Source of the DNA: Flavobacteriaceae bacterium PS02338
GTDB taxonomy: Bacteria > Bacteroidota > Bacteroidia > Sphingobacteriales > Sphingobacteriaceae
Assembly: GCA_029959615.1 (NCBI GenBank)
Contig: JASCOD010000006.1
Span: forward strand, 62,001 to 126,000
Direction: 5' to 3'
DNA length: 64,000 nt
The position numbers and the translations under genes are program-made. Positions 42,164 to 50,435 of this stretch are shown in pieces (position 1 is the stretch's first letter; every line of letters begins with the position of its first letter). The notes under the pieces are model-generated. The model saw only the letters and a program-made list of their open reading frames with translations, was not told the DNA's origin and ran no database searches.

Positions 42164-43489
42164 TTAATGGCTTGGTCCAGCGCCATCAATACGTTTAATT
42201 TGCGCACCTAGGGCACGTAAACGCGTATCAATATCTTGGTAGCCACGCTCAATTTGTTCAATGTTGTAAATGGTCGATTTACCTTCGGCAGAAAGTGCGG
42301 CAATTAACAATGAAACTCCAGCTCTAATATCTGGCGAAGTCATGCTGATGCCACGTAATTTGTACTTTTTGTCGATACCATTTACGGTAGCACGGTGCGG
42401 ATCGCAAAGAATAATTTGCGCTCCCATGTCAATCAGTTTATCAACGAAGAACAAACGGCTTTCGAACATTTTTTGGTGTATAAGTACGTTTCCTTTTGCT
42501 TGTGTTGCTACTACCAATACAATGCTCAATAAATCTGGTGTAAAACCTGGCCAAGGGGCATCAGCAATAGTTAAAATAGAACCGTCAATAAAAGTGTCAA
42601 TTACATAGTTTTTTTGCGAAGGAACAAAAATATCATCACCTCTGCGCTCCAGTTTGATGCCTAGCTTTTTGAAAACCTCTGGAATAACACCAAGCTCATC
42701 GTATTGCACATTCTTAATGGTGATTTCAGATTCGGTCATCGCTGCCAAACCAATGAAAGAACCAATTTCAATCATATCTGGTAACATTCTGTGTTCGGTA
42801 CCACCTAGTTTTTTAACGCCTTCAATGGTCAATAAGTTAGAGCCAATACCGCTGATTTTCGCACCCATTCGGTTCAGCATCTTACATAATTGCTGTAAAT
42901 AAGGTTCGCAGGCTGCATTGTAGATAGTAGTAGTGCCTTTGGCTAAAACTGCTGCCATTACAATGTTTGCGGTACCTGTTACCGAAGCCTCGTCTAACAA
43001 AACGTAAGTACCCGTAAGGTTGGTCGCGTCTACGTTAAAAAACTCTTTCTTTTGGTCGTAAACAAATTTTGCACCCAGCTTCTCGAAACCTAAAAAGTGC
43101 GTGTCTAAACGACGACGTCCAATTTTATCTCCACCTGGTTTAGGAATTGCAGCTTTGCCAAACCGAGCCAACAGTGGACCCACAATCATAATAGAGCCAC
43201 GTAAACCACCACCTTTAGCTTTGAAAACATCTGACTGGAAAAAATCTAGGTTGATGTTTTTAGCTTCGAAAGTGTAAGTGTCTTTGTTTAGACGTTCAAC
43301 AATTACGCCTAAATCACCTAAAAGTTCAATCAGCTTATTTACATCCTTAATATCTGGAATGTTACTGATTGTAATTTTTTCTTCCGTTAATAATACTGCT
43401 GATAAAATCTGTAAAGCTTCGTTCTTGGCGCCTTGAGGGGTGATTTCTCCCTTTAGCTTTTTGCCGCCTATAATTTCAAATGCATTCAT
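42164..43489 (-). CDS. murA: UDP-N-acetylglucosamine 1-carboxyvinyltransferase (MurA), Asp variant
   Basis: 441 residues from the ATG at 43489 (MNAFEIIGGKKLKGEIT); a TTG eight codons upstream is less likely. First committed step of peptidoglycan synthesis, adding enolpyruvate to UDP-GlcNAc. The KNEALQ start and RGSIMIVGPLLARFGKA match the family. At the loop position of E. coli Cys115 the sequence reads PKPGGDKIG: Asp121 replaces the Cys. Known Cys-to-Asp forms (Mycobacterium, Chlamydia, many Bacteroidota) are active but insensitive to fosfomycin. Downstream of the DUF4290 gene with a 30-base gap. Confidence 0.96.
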   Translation of the reverse strand: MNAFEIIGGKKLKGEITPQGAKNEALQILSAVLLTEEKITISNIPDIKDVNKLIELLGDLGVIVERLNKDTYTFEAKNINLDFFQSDVFKAKGGGLRGSIMIVGPLLARFGKAAIPKPGGDKIGRRRLDTHFLGFEKLGAKFVYDQKKEFFNVDATNLTGTYVLLDEASVTGTANIVMAAVLAKGTTTIYNAACEPYLQQLCKMLNRMGAKISGIGSNLLTIEGVKKLGGTEHRMLPDMIEIGSFIGLAAMTESEITIKNVQYDELGVIPEVFKKLGIKLERRGDDIFVPSQKNYVIDTFIDGSILTIADAPWPGFTPDLLSIVLVVATQAKGNVLIHQKMFESRLFFVDKLIDMGAQIILCDPHRATVNGIDKKYKLRGISMTSPDIRAGVSLLIAALSAEGKSTIYNIEQIERGYQDIDTRLRALGAQIKRIDGAGPSH

Positions 43490-43519
43490 TCTATTTTGGT
43501 TTATGCCTTGCAATGAAGG

Positions 43520-44191
43520 TTAATGTCTTTGTTTGTTGTTATTATTACGCTGACGGTTATTGTTATTGTTCTGGCGGTTTTTATTGTTATTGTTGTTCTG
43601 GCGACCGCGGTTGTTATTGTTTTGCCTATTGTTTTGTGCTCTAAACTCTACTTTTTGCAAGTTTACGTTCTCTTCCAATGCTAAAGCGCCACCAGACAGT
43701 TCACTTAAGTTTTTTAGGATTACCTCATCAGCTACATTGTCTTTGTTCCATTGCACGTAAGCCATTTTCATAAAGTTGGCAATACCTTGCACCATGCCGG
43801 CTTTACGTTCTGGATTTTCTTCTGCTATAGCAGTTGCAATTAACTTTTCAACCGTTTTTCCATAATGTTTGTACCTTATTCTCTGCTGAGGGTAGCCAAT
43901 ATGGTCAGGTTTAATTTCCTTAGTCTCAGGTGTAGGCTTAGGATACGGGCTATCTACATCAATCTGATAGTTAGAAATGATGTGTAAATGATCCCAAAGT
44001 TTGTGTTTAAAATCGGCCACATCACGCAAATGCGGATTTAAAAAGCCCATTAAATCGATAACAGCTTGTGCGTATTTATTACGTTCTTCTTTGGTTGGCA
44101 AGGTAATAATGTACTTTACCATATTTTGGACATTACGTCCGTATTCGGCCAGAATTAGTTCGCTTCTGGTGGTATTATAATCGAAATTCAT
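43520..44191 (-). CDS. DUF4290 protein with Asn/Arg-rich C-terminal tail
   Basis: 223 residues. Residues 1-180 are the DUF4290 domain, helical and soluble (EYGRNVQNMVKYIITLP, MGFLNPHLRDVADFKHKLWD, IRYKHYGKTVEKLIATAI). The last 36 residues are almost only Asn, Arg, Gln, Lys and Gly (for example NNNNRGRQNNNNNKNRQ), a basic disordered tail that could bind RNA or DNA. It precedes murA on the same strand by 30 bases, an arrangement seen in Bacteroidota, so a link to cell-wall synthesis is plausible. No function is established. Confidence 0.85.
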   Translation of the reverse strand: MNFDYNTTRSELILAEYGRNVQNMVKYIITLPTKEERNKYAQAVIDLMGFLNPHLRDVADFKHKLWDHLHIISNYQIDVDSPYPKPTPETKEIKPDHIGYPQQRIRYKHYGKTVEKLIATAIAEENPERKAGMVQGIANFMKMAYVQWNKDNVADEVILKNLSELSGGALALEENVNLQKVEFRAQNNRQNNNNRGRQNNNNNKNRQNNNNNRQRNNNNKQRH

Positions 44192-44706
44192 TTTCTTTAA
44201 AATTAAAAATTTGATGTTACTTCAAGGTTGCTGTAGTATGATTTTTTGAAAACTAATGTTAGCATTTCATTGCTGGTTAGTCCTGCTGTCCGCTATTATT
44301 TTTCGTGTTTATGTTATTGCTCTTTTTTGTCATGCTGAGTTTATCGAAGCATCTGCAATTAACCTAAAATCCTTCGACAAGCTCAGGATGACACCACACA
44401 AAAAAGATAATTGCTTCCATCAGGTTTAATTAACAACGTTTTGCCTGTAAACAACAGCGTATAAAACTCCTACAAAATTGAAATAACCAAAAGGTAAAAC
44501 TATCTAAACCATTATGAAATAATTGAAACAGAAGTTATCGACTAAGGGAAACCCCTAAACTTCCAAAGATGTTTTCAATTATGAAATTCACCGGAATGGT
44601 TTGTTGTTGCAAATATAGGGAAAAAAGTTTTAGGTAATAAGTTGTAAGTAATAAGTTTCGCTGTGCGTTTAACAAAACGTATTACTTACAACGTAAAACT
44701 TATAAC
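44192..44706. other. 515-base intergenic stretch with two palindromic elements
   Basis: No coding frame. It contains a 66-bp GTCATGCTGAG-type element (44328-44393) and a GTAAGTAATA-type hairpin (44631-44709) against the pcrA stop. No -7 box was recognised for the DUF4290 gene. Confidence 0.65.
44328..44393. repeat. 66-bp palindromic element, TGTCATGCTGAG family
   Basis: TGTCATGCTGAGTTTATCGA and AAG at the left pair with CTTCGACAAGCTCAGGATGA and CA at the right, with about three differences in 22 positions. This sequence type is common between genes of Bacteroidota. Confidence 0.75.
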
Positions 44707-44709
44707 CTA
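44631..44709. repeat. Long imperfect hairpin at the pcrA stop
   Basis: TAGGTAATAAG plus TTGTAAGTAATA on the left pairs with their complements on the right, with a seven-base insertion in the right arm. The right arm includes the pcrA stop codon, so it may help end transcription. Confidence 0.5.
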
Positions 44710-46995
44710 TTTAACTATCCTCAGTTTCGCAAACTTTAACAGCAATTGCTTATTACCTAGGCCCTGAAAAAATACCGTAGCTTTTACATCTGGTAATTTT
44801 CCTTCTAGTTGTACAATTTTACCGAAACCAAATTTTTCGTGTTCTACGTCCATGCCATTTTGAAACTCGCTAGCAGCGCTTGGGGTAAAACCAGCCGTTG
44901 GCACGTGAGCTTTAGGTAAGATAGAAGTAGTAGGTTTTGGTTTAAATGCAGTTTGTTGCGAAGCAGGTTTTTGTTGCAACTCTCTCTGTTGGCTCCAAGT
45001 TTTACGTTCTGTGTCAAAGCCACCACTGCTAAAACTAGGTTTAGCTTGTTTAATGGAGTCTAACTCTAAGTATTTAGGGCTAATCTCATTAATAAAACGA
45101 CTAGGCTCGCAAGAAGTTAACGTGCCCCAACGGTAGCGAGAAGTAGCATAAGTTAAAGTCAGTTTTTTCTCTGCTCTGGTAATCGCTACATAAAACAAGC
45201 GACGTTCTTCCTCCAAATCAGTTCTTGAAGTCAGTGACATTTGCGATGGGAAAAGGTTTTCTTCCAGACCAACTACAAACACATTTTTAAATTCCAAACC
45301 TTTAGCAGAGTGGATGGTCATTAAAGATACTGTATCCGCATCTTTGTCCTTGTCTTTGTCGTCGTTAGTTAACAAAGCCACATCTTGCATGAAAATGGCT
45401 AAGCTACGGTCTTCAATATCTTCACGCTCGGCAAACTCTTTGATACCGTTAAGTAGCTCCTGAATATTCTCGTAACGAGCTCTGCCTTCCACGCTATCAT
45501 CGCTGTGCAATTCTTTTAAAATACCCGAATGTTGCGCTATGTACAAAGCCGTTTCGTAAGCATCTAATTTGTTAGATTCTGCTGCAAATGCTCTAATCAT
45601 CATGGCAAAATCATTCAGTTGGTTGGGTATGCGTCCGCCTAAATGTTGATGTGGGTTGCAGATGACTTCCCACATGGTGATGCCATGCTCGTTTGCCGCT
45701 ACTGACACTTTATCTAAAGTGGTATCGCCTAGACCACGACGAGGATAATTGATGATACGCTTTAGGGCTTCTTCATCTGCGGGGTTAAAGGTTAAGCGGA
45801 AGTAAGCAATTAAATCTTTAATCTCCTTACGTTGGTAGAAGGAAAGACCACCGTAGATCTTGTAAGGCACGTTCAATTTACGTAAGGCTTCCTCCATTGC
45901 CCTACTTTGTGCATTGGTACGATAAAGAATAGCGAAATCAGTATAGTTTAATCCGTTTCCAGTACGTTCCTGTACAATAGCTTCGGCTACTAATTTACCT
46001 TCTTCGTTATCTGTAAAAGCTCTTGATATTTTGATTTTATCGCCCTGCTCATTAGCCGAGAATACATTCTTCTCTAATTGGTTTTTGTTGTTGGCGATAA
46101 TACTATTTGCAACTTCTACAATGTTTTGTGTAGAACGATAGTTTTGCTCCAATTTGTAAACCTTCAAATCAGGGTAATCGCGTTCGACATTTAAGATATT
46201 CTGAATATTAGCTCCTCGGAAAGCATAAATACTTTGCGCATCATCGCCAACTACACATAAGTTTTCATGTGCTGCAGCCAATTTTTTTACAATAGTATAC
46301 TGCGAATGGTTCGTATCCTGATACTCATCCACCATGATGTATTTAAACTTATGTTGATATTTGTTTAGTACATCTGGATGTTTTCTTAATAGTACATTGG
46401 TTTTGAATAGTAAATCATCGAAATCCATGGCACCCGCTTTGTAACAACGTTTGGCATAGGTTTCGTAAATCTGACCTAATAATGGACGCTTATTGCCAAT
46501 GTCTTCTGCCTGTATAGTTGGGTTATTTACATATTCTGCAACAGAAATGAGGTTGTTTTTTGCTTGTGAAATTCTATTATAAACGATGTTAGCCGCATAA
46601 AGCTTGTCATCTAACTGCATTTCTTTAAGAATGGTACGGATTAAGCTTTTGCAATCATCAGTGTCATAGATGGTAAAGTTACTTGGATAACCGATTTTTT
46701 CTGCTTCTACTCGCAAGATTTTGGCGAACACTGAGTGGAAAGTTCCCATCCAAATACTTTTAGCTTCAGCACCCACCACTTTTTCAATACGTTCACGCAT
46801 TTCCTTACTGGCTTTGTTGGTGAAGGTCAGCACTAAAATATTGAACGGATCTACGCCTTTTTGTATCAAGTGCGCCACACGATAGGTAATTACCCTCGTT
46901 TTTCCTGAACCTGCACCAGCCACAATCATTACTGGTCCATCTGTATTCTCTACTGCTGCTCTTTGTTGTGGGTTTAATCCTGCTAAATAATCCAA
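44707..46995 (-). CDS. pcrA: ATP-dependent DNA helicase PcrA/UvrD
   Basis: 762 residues, from a TTG at 46995 (MDYLAGLNPQQRAAV) preceded by AGAGGATAAAGA and an exact -7 box; no ATG is available. Superfamily 1A motifs in order: Walker A GAGSGKTRV, motif Ia LTFTNKAS, Walker B DEYQDTNHSQY, motif III GDDAQSIYAFRGA, QNYRST, TIHSAKGLEF, VAITRAEKKLTL. It unwinds DNA 3'-5' in repair and replication restart. The C-terminal 100 residues are low-complexity followed by the typical FGFGKIVQLEG segment that contacts RNA polymerase in PcrA. Confidence 0.95.
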   Translation of the reverse strand: MDYLAGLNPQQRAAVENTDGPVMIVAGAGSGKTRVITYRVAHLIQKGVDPFNILVLTFTNKASKEMRERIEKVVGAEAKSIWMGTFHSVFAKILRVEAEKIGYPSNFTIYDTDDCKSLIRTILKEMQLDDKLYAANIVYNRISQAKNNLISVAEYVNNPTIQAEDIGNKRPLLGQIYETYAKRCYKAGAMDFDDLLFKTNVLLRKHPDVLNKYQHKFKYIMVDEYQDTNHSQYTIVKKLAAAHENLCVVGDDAQSIYAFRGANIQNILNVERDYPDLKVYKLEQNYRSTQNIVEVANSIIANNKNQLEKNVFSANEQGDKIKISRAFTDNEEGKLVAEAIVQERTGNGLNYTDFAILYRTNAQSRAMEEALRKLNVPYKIYGGLSFYQRKEIKDLIAYFRLTFNPADEEALKRIINYPRRGLGDTTLDKVSVAANEHGITMWEVICNPHQHLGGRIPNQLNDFAMMIRAFAAESNKLDAYETALYIAQHSGILKELHSDDSVEGRARYENIQELLNGIKEFAEREDIEDRSLAIFMQDVALLTNDDKDKDKDADTVSLMTIHSAKGLEFKNVFVVGLEENLFPSQMSLTSRTDLEEERRLFYVAITRAEKKLTLTYATSRYRWGTLTSCEPSRFINEISPKYLELDSIKQAKPSFSSGGFDTERKTWSQQRELQQKPASQQTAFKPKPTTSILPKAHVPTAGFTPSAASEFQNGMDVEHEKFGFGKIVQLEGKLPDVKATVFFQGLGNKQLLLKFAKLRIVK

Positions 46996-47020
46996 ATCTT
47001 TATCCTCTTTTTTAAAGGTT

Positions 47021-47028
47021 CAAAAATA
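47021..47028 (-). promoter_or_regulatory. -7 promoter element of pcrA
   Basis: TATTTTTG on the minus strand matches TAnnTTTG exactly, 25 bases before the TTG start, with AGAGG as a possible ribosome binding site between. Confidence 0.55.
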
Positions 47029-47080
47029 GCAAATTGTAAGGGGAATTGGTAAATTGTTGAAAGGTTTGGTTAACTTTTGA

Positions 47081-47098
47081 TCCCGATAGCTATCGGGA
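47081..47098. repeat. Dispersed palindrome CCCGATAGCTATCGGG, copy 2
   Basis: TCCCGATAGCTATCGGGA, an 18-base perfect palindrome. Same core as 23812-23827. Confidence 0.75.
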
Positions 47099-47217
47099 GG
47101 TTAAATGTCAAAATAAACTTATAGTCAACTGAAAGCGGCAAATTGATAACAGCAAACTGCCTACTGCCAAAATAGCATTCCTAATCAATTGGGAATAGAA
47201 TTTGATAAATATGAGAT

Positions 47218-47541
47218 ATGGAAGAAAATAATTTAAACCACGATTTAGGCTTTAATGATATCCCTGAGGGAAATAATGCAGATGTATATGCTAATTTCAA
47301 AGAGAAACTGGAAAATGTACAGACTTTTCCAGGATTATATGCTTTCAAGTTTATATTGACTGGGGGTGCTGATAAAATAAAAGAGTTAAGGGAAGTTCTA
47401 CCTCAAGAAGAATTTCTTGAAACGCCATCGAAAACTGGAAAGTATATTTCTGTTACGGTTAAGAAATGGATGCAAGACGCAGACGCTGTGGTCGAAATCT
47501 ACAAAAAAGTAGGGGAGATTAAAGGGATAATGATGCTTTAA
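47218..47541 (+). CDS. DUF493 (YbeD-like) protein
   Basis: 107 residues. The second half (FKEKLENVQTFPGLYAFKFILTGGAD through YISVTVKKWMQDADAVVEIYKKV) matches the YbeD/DUF493 alpha-beta fold, which resembles an ACT-like regulatory domain. E. coli YbeD sits by the lipoate genes but its role is unresolved, so no function is claimed. The N-terminal 15 residues are acidic. Transcribed alone, divergent from pcrA, with no exact -7 box. Confidence 0.85.
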   Translation: MEENNLNHDLGFNDIPEGNNADVYANFKEKLENVQTFPGLYAFKFILTGGADKIKELREVLPQEEFLETPSKTGKYISVTVKKWMQDADAVVEIYKKVGEIKGIMML

Positions 47542-47594
47542 GGGTTGAGAGTTTAAGGTGGAAAGCTAAAAGAATAGCATTGCCTTTAATAATT

Positions 47595-47703
47595 CCTCAT
47601 TGTGAGGAGTAACTACAGCTTGCTCCGAACTTTTTGGGAAGCAATCTTAAAGCAATTTGTAGCTAAAAGCTGTAAGATTGCTTCGAACCTTGAAATGACG
47701 AAG
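47595..47703. repeat. Palindromic element, GTCATTGC/GAAGCAAT family, copy 2 (decayed)
   Basis: Inner arms GAAGCAATCTTA (47638-47649) and TAAGATTGCTTC (47673-47684) are perfect; the outer CTCATTGTGAGGA and GAACCTTGAAATGACG are degraded. It lies between convergent genes. Confidence 0.65.
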
Positions 47704-47716
47704 CAAAACGGGCTTA

Positions 47717-48355
47717 TCAAATAATCTGATGCAAAGCTTCACTAACTTGTTTTGCCTTATCTAATACCATCAAATGACCACCGTTTTGAATAACGATTAC
47801 TTCGCCAGATTTACTGATTGGAAGAATTTTATCATTGGTTCCGTGAATGTGAAATAAGTTAGGCTGTAATTGTGTATTGTCCCACTTTACAATACAGTTA
47901 ATAGCCCATTTCAAAAAATCGATATCAGTATCTGCTAAAACTTTTTTAAACAAATCTCTATCATTCTTTTTAATTACACCAAATAGCCATCGGTTTAAAA
48001 AGTGGTCCTTTTTAAGAATAGCATAAGGAATAAGTCGGTGTAGATGTAACTGACCTGCTACACGATAAACCAAAGGAATTTCGCCTCTAGTTTTTAATGA
48101 TGAAATCAAAATCAGTTTGTTAACTGAAATGATTTTAGCAATTTCGGTAGCTACAATTCCTCCGAAAGATAACCCAATAAGAATTGGGTTTTCATCTTTA
48201 ATTTGTTTACTTATCCTATTGGCATAATTGGTTAACGGCTCATTTACTTTAGGCTTAATCCATTGTACAAAAGTGACATCCAAATCTTTAAAATCTAAGC
48301 GTTTGAATACCCTCTCGTCTGCACCAAGGCCGCTGAAGATGTATACTTTTTTCAA
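47717..48355 (-). CDS. Small alpha/beta hydrolase
   Basis: 212 residues, from a TTG at 48355 (MKKVYIFSGLGADERVF); no ATG is near. The nucleophile elbow is IGLSFGG, the acid is probably in HGTNDKILPI and the catalytic His in NGGHLMV. Length and the opening IFSGLGADERVF match a compact esterase-like group common in Bacteroidota. Substrate unknown. The next gene upstream on this strand encodes an SRPBCC protein, 48 bases away. Confidence 0.85.
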   Translation of the reverse strand: MKKVYIFSGLGADERVFKRLDFKDLDVTFVQWIKPKVNEPLTNYANRISKQIKDENPILIGLSFGGIVATEIAKIISVNKLILISSLKTRGEIPLVYRVAGQLHLHRLIPYAILKKDHFLNRWLFGVIKKNDRDLFKKVLADTDIDFLKWAINCIVKWDNTQLQPNLFHIHGTNDKILPISKSGEVIVIQNGGHLMVLDKAKQVSEALHQII

Positions 48356-48403
48356 TGAGAATAGGTTTTAGGGCATTCTTCCTAACAATGACGACGTAAA
48401 ATC

Positions 48404-48817
48404 TTAGTTTCCGCTTTCTACCAACTGCTTAAAGTTATCTAAAATGGCTTGCCAACCTGCTTTTTGCATTTCAATTGGGTTTTGTCCCTCGGCTTCAAAA
48501 GTTTCTATAACTTCGACAGTATTTCCATTGGTGTCAAAAATTACTTCTACTTTCCTGCCATCAGCAATGGTATAGCCAATGTATTTGTTTTCTTGGACGT
48601 CATCGTAAACGCCTTCGAAATCGAAACTGAAACTGCCATCTTTGGCAGCCATGGTGTAAGAAAAATTTCCGCCAACAGTTAAGTTGTTAACAGCTGCTGG
48701 TGTATGCCAATCTGGAGAGGCGTTATTCCATTGTTTAATGTATTCTGGGTTTGTAAAATATTGCCAAACCTTATCAATAGGGGCGTTGATAGTTGTTTTA
48801 ATTGTGATGCTTTTCAT
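48404..48817 (-). CDS. SRPBCC/AHSA1-like protein
   Basis: 137 residues. Activator-of-Hsp90 (AHSA1) type START-like fold: ITIKTTINAPIDKVWQYFTNPEYIKQW at the N-terminus, GVYDDVQENKYIGYTI in the middle, and the closing helix QKAGWQAILDNFKQLVE. These bind hydrophobic ligands or act on regulators; the specific role is unknown. It may form a two-gene unit with the hydrolase downstream. Confidence 0.9.
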   Translation of the reverse strand: MKSITIKTTINAPIDKVWQYFTNPEYIKQWNNASPDWHTPAAVNNLTVGGNFSYTMAAKDGSFSFDFEGVYDDVQENKYIGYTIADGRKVEVIFDTNGNTVEVIETFEAEGQNPIEMQKAGWQAILDNFKQLVESGN

Positions 48818-48871
48818 GTTTGTTAGCTTTTTAGTGAGTTGGATATTGCCTTTCGAAACAAGCTTTTGAGG

Positions 48872-50167
48872 TTATTCTGCTGTTTTAAAATTAATTAAAT
48901 AGGCCCTTAACGGAATGCCGTTTTCGTTTCTAAATCTTTCGGTAACTACACTTTGATAGTGTCTGTTAGGTTCTAGTTTGATTTCATAGCTGAAAGATTT
49001 TTTGTCTTCAGAAAAACCTATTACTCTTTGTACCATCAATACATTTTTTTCTCCTGTCGGGCCATAATCGAAACCTCTAGAGTTAACATTCATTGGCTGA
49101 GAGAAATATAAGGTTACTGTTTTGACATTAGTTTTCACGTTTTGGCTGTTGTTTTCAAATTCTTTAATGCCTACTACCTCTGGTCTAGATTTCTCAAAGG
49201 CTTCTTTGTAAACTAATAAAGGCTTTTGAAAATATTTAGATTTCTCTACAAAAGCAATTAAATCTTCTTCCTTGTTGTAATCTAGTTCAATCATTTCTTT
49301 TATTGCGGCCTTTTTATCTTTTGAGAGATTGTAAAATTTCTCACAGATGGCGTAACCAACATAGTAACCTAAATCACGCATTTTAAATTCATTGTTGGGG
49401 CTGTTATAAAGCCAATTCGCTACAGAGCTAGAAAACATCTCTTTTTCAAAAGCAGCTTTGATCTTCGCATCGTTAGCTTTTCCAAAAGCTATTTGAGGGT
49501 TGGGAGAAGGGATTTTCAAAGCTTTTTCTGCTAACAATTCGGCTACGCCTTCTAGCACAACTTGAGTTAATAGCGTATTGCCTATTGTTGTTTTTTGTTG
49601 GGTGTGTACGTATTCATGTACATTGGTGAAAATCAATCCATCAATTGGTCGGGTTTTGAAGAAGCTGACCAAATGAGGAAAGTCTTTTTGCAATTCTTCG
49701 GTGTTAGTTTGATCATCCGCCATCGAAATTTCTGCACCAATCAGTACTTTGTCGGCTAACGTAGTTCCGCCAGTTCTTAAAGCCCCAATACTGAAGTAGA
49801 TTTTAGCAGGTTTTAATGGGTATAATTGGTTAAGTGACTTTATTGCCTTTTCGATTTGCTGAGCGTATTCATCAGCTTTCAAAGTATTAGTCCTTATTGA
49901 ATACCAATAGTTTGGATAACGGTTGATGGCATCTACAAAACCCTGTGAAGTGTAATTCCTAACTTGCATTAAAGCTGTAAGTCCAGGTGTTGCTTTGTCG
50001 ATATAGGAATTTTGAATAATTGAAAGCTGTGTGGCACTATCTTTTGTGCCTTTAATTTGGTCGTAAGCCTCCCAAAAGTTTTTGATGTCTGTAGTTATGA
50101 TCGTTTTTTGCTGGGCAAGAACAACGTTGAAATATAGTGTGAGTATAAAAACAAAAGCCTTCTTCAT
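48872..50167 (-). CDS. Putative secreted zinc peptidase with HEYVH site
   Basis: 431 residues, signal peptide about 1-18 (VLAQQK). Residues about 150-260 hold NVHEYVHTQQKT, an HExxH zinc motif, and a following conserved-looking Glu/Leu helix LEGVAELLAEKAL that could give the third ligand (gluzincin-like, E in about 20 residues). The C-terminal about 100 residues look like a bacterial Ig-like domain (VKTVTLYFSQPMNVNSRG; RFRNENGIPL). I do not recognise a named family; a peptidase assignment rests on the motif only. Confidence 0.6.
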   Translation of the reverse strand: MKKAFVFILTLYFNVVLAQQKTIITTDIKNFWEAYDQIKGTKDSATQLSIIQNSYIDKATPGLTALMQVRNYTSQGFVDAINRYPNYWYSIRTNTLKADEYAQQIEKAIKSLNQLYPLKPAKIYFSIGALRTGGTTLADKVLIGAEISMADDQTNTEELQKDFPHLVSFFKTRPIDGLIFTNVHEYVHTQQKTTIGNTLLTQVVLEGVAELLAEKALKIPSPNPQIAFGKANDAKIKAAFEKEMFSSSVANWLYNSPNNEFKMRDLGYYVGYAICEKFYNLSKDKKAAIKEMIELDYNKEEDLIAFVEKSKYFQKPLLVYKEAFEKSRPEVVGIKEFENNSQNVKTNVKTVTLYFSQPMNVNSRGFDYGPTGEKNVLMVQRVIGFSEDKKSFSYEIKLEPNRHYQSVVTERFRNENGIPLRAYLINFKTAE

Positions 50168-50229
50168 AAACGTAAATCTATGAAGAAGGCTTTCAAAATC
50201 CTAGAAAAAGGTAGATTGAAACAAATGTC

Positions 50230-50333
50230 CGTCATTGCGAGGAGGAACGCCGAAGCAATCTTTCATGTCTTGTCAAAAACTAAAAAGATTGCTTCACACC
50301 CTACAAATCCTTGCGCTTCAGTTCGCAATGATG
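50230..50333. repeat. Palindromic element, GTCATTGC/GAAGCAAT family, copy 3
   Basis: Left CGTCATTGCGAGGAGGAACG then CCGAAGCAATCTTT; right AAAGATTGCTTC and TTCGCAATGATG. Inner 12-base arms (50252-50263, 50284-50295) are perfect. The following AAATTTATTTCAGGGTCAG resembles the right half of 11873-11893. Confidence 0.75.
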
Positions 50334-50435
50334 ATACGCCTAGAACCTACATGTCGTCATCCTGACCATGAAGGAGCTGCGTAGCAAATTTATTTCAGGG
50401 TCAGTTTTGTATTTTGGGTGGATAATTAAACTTTT

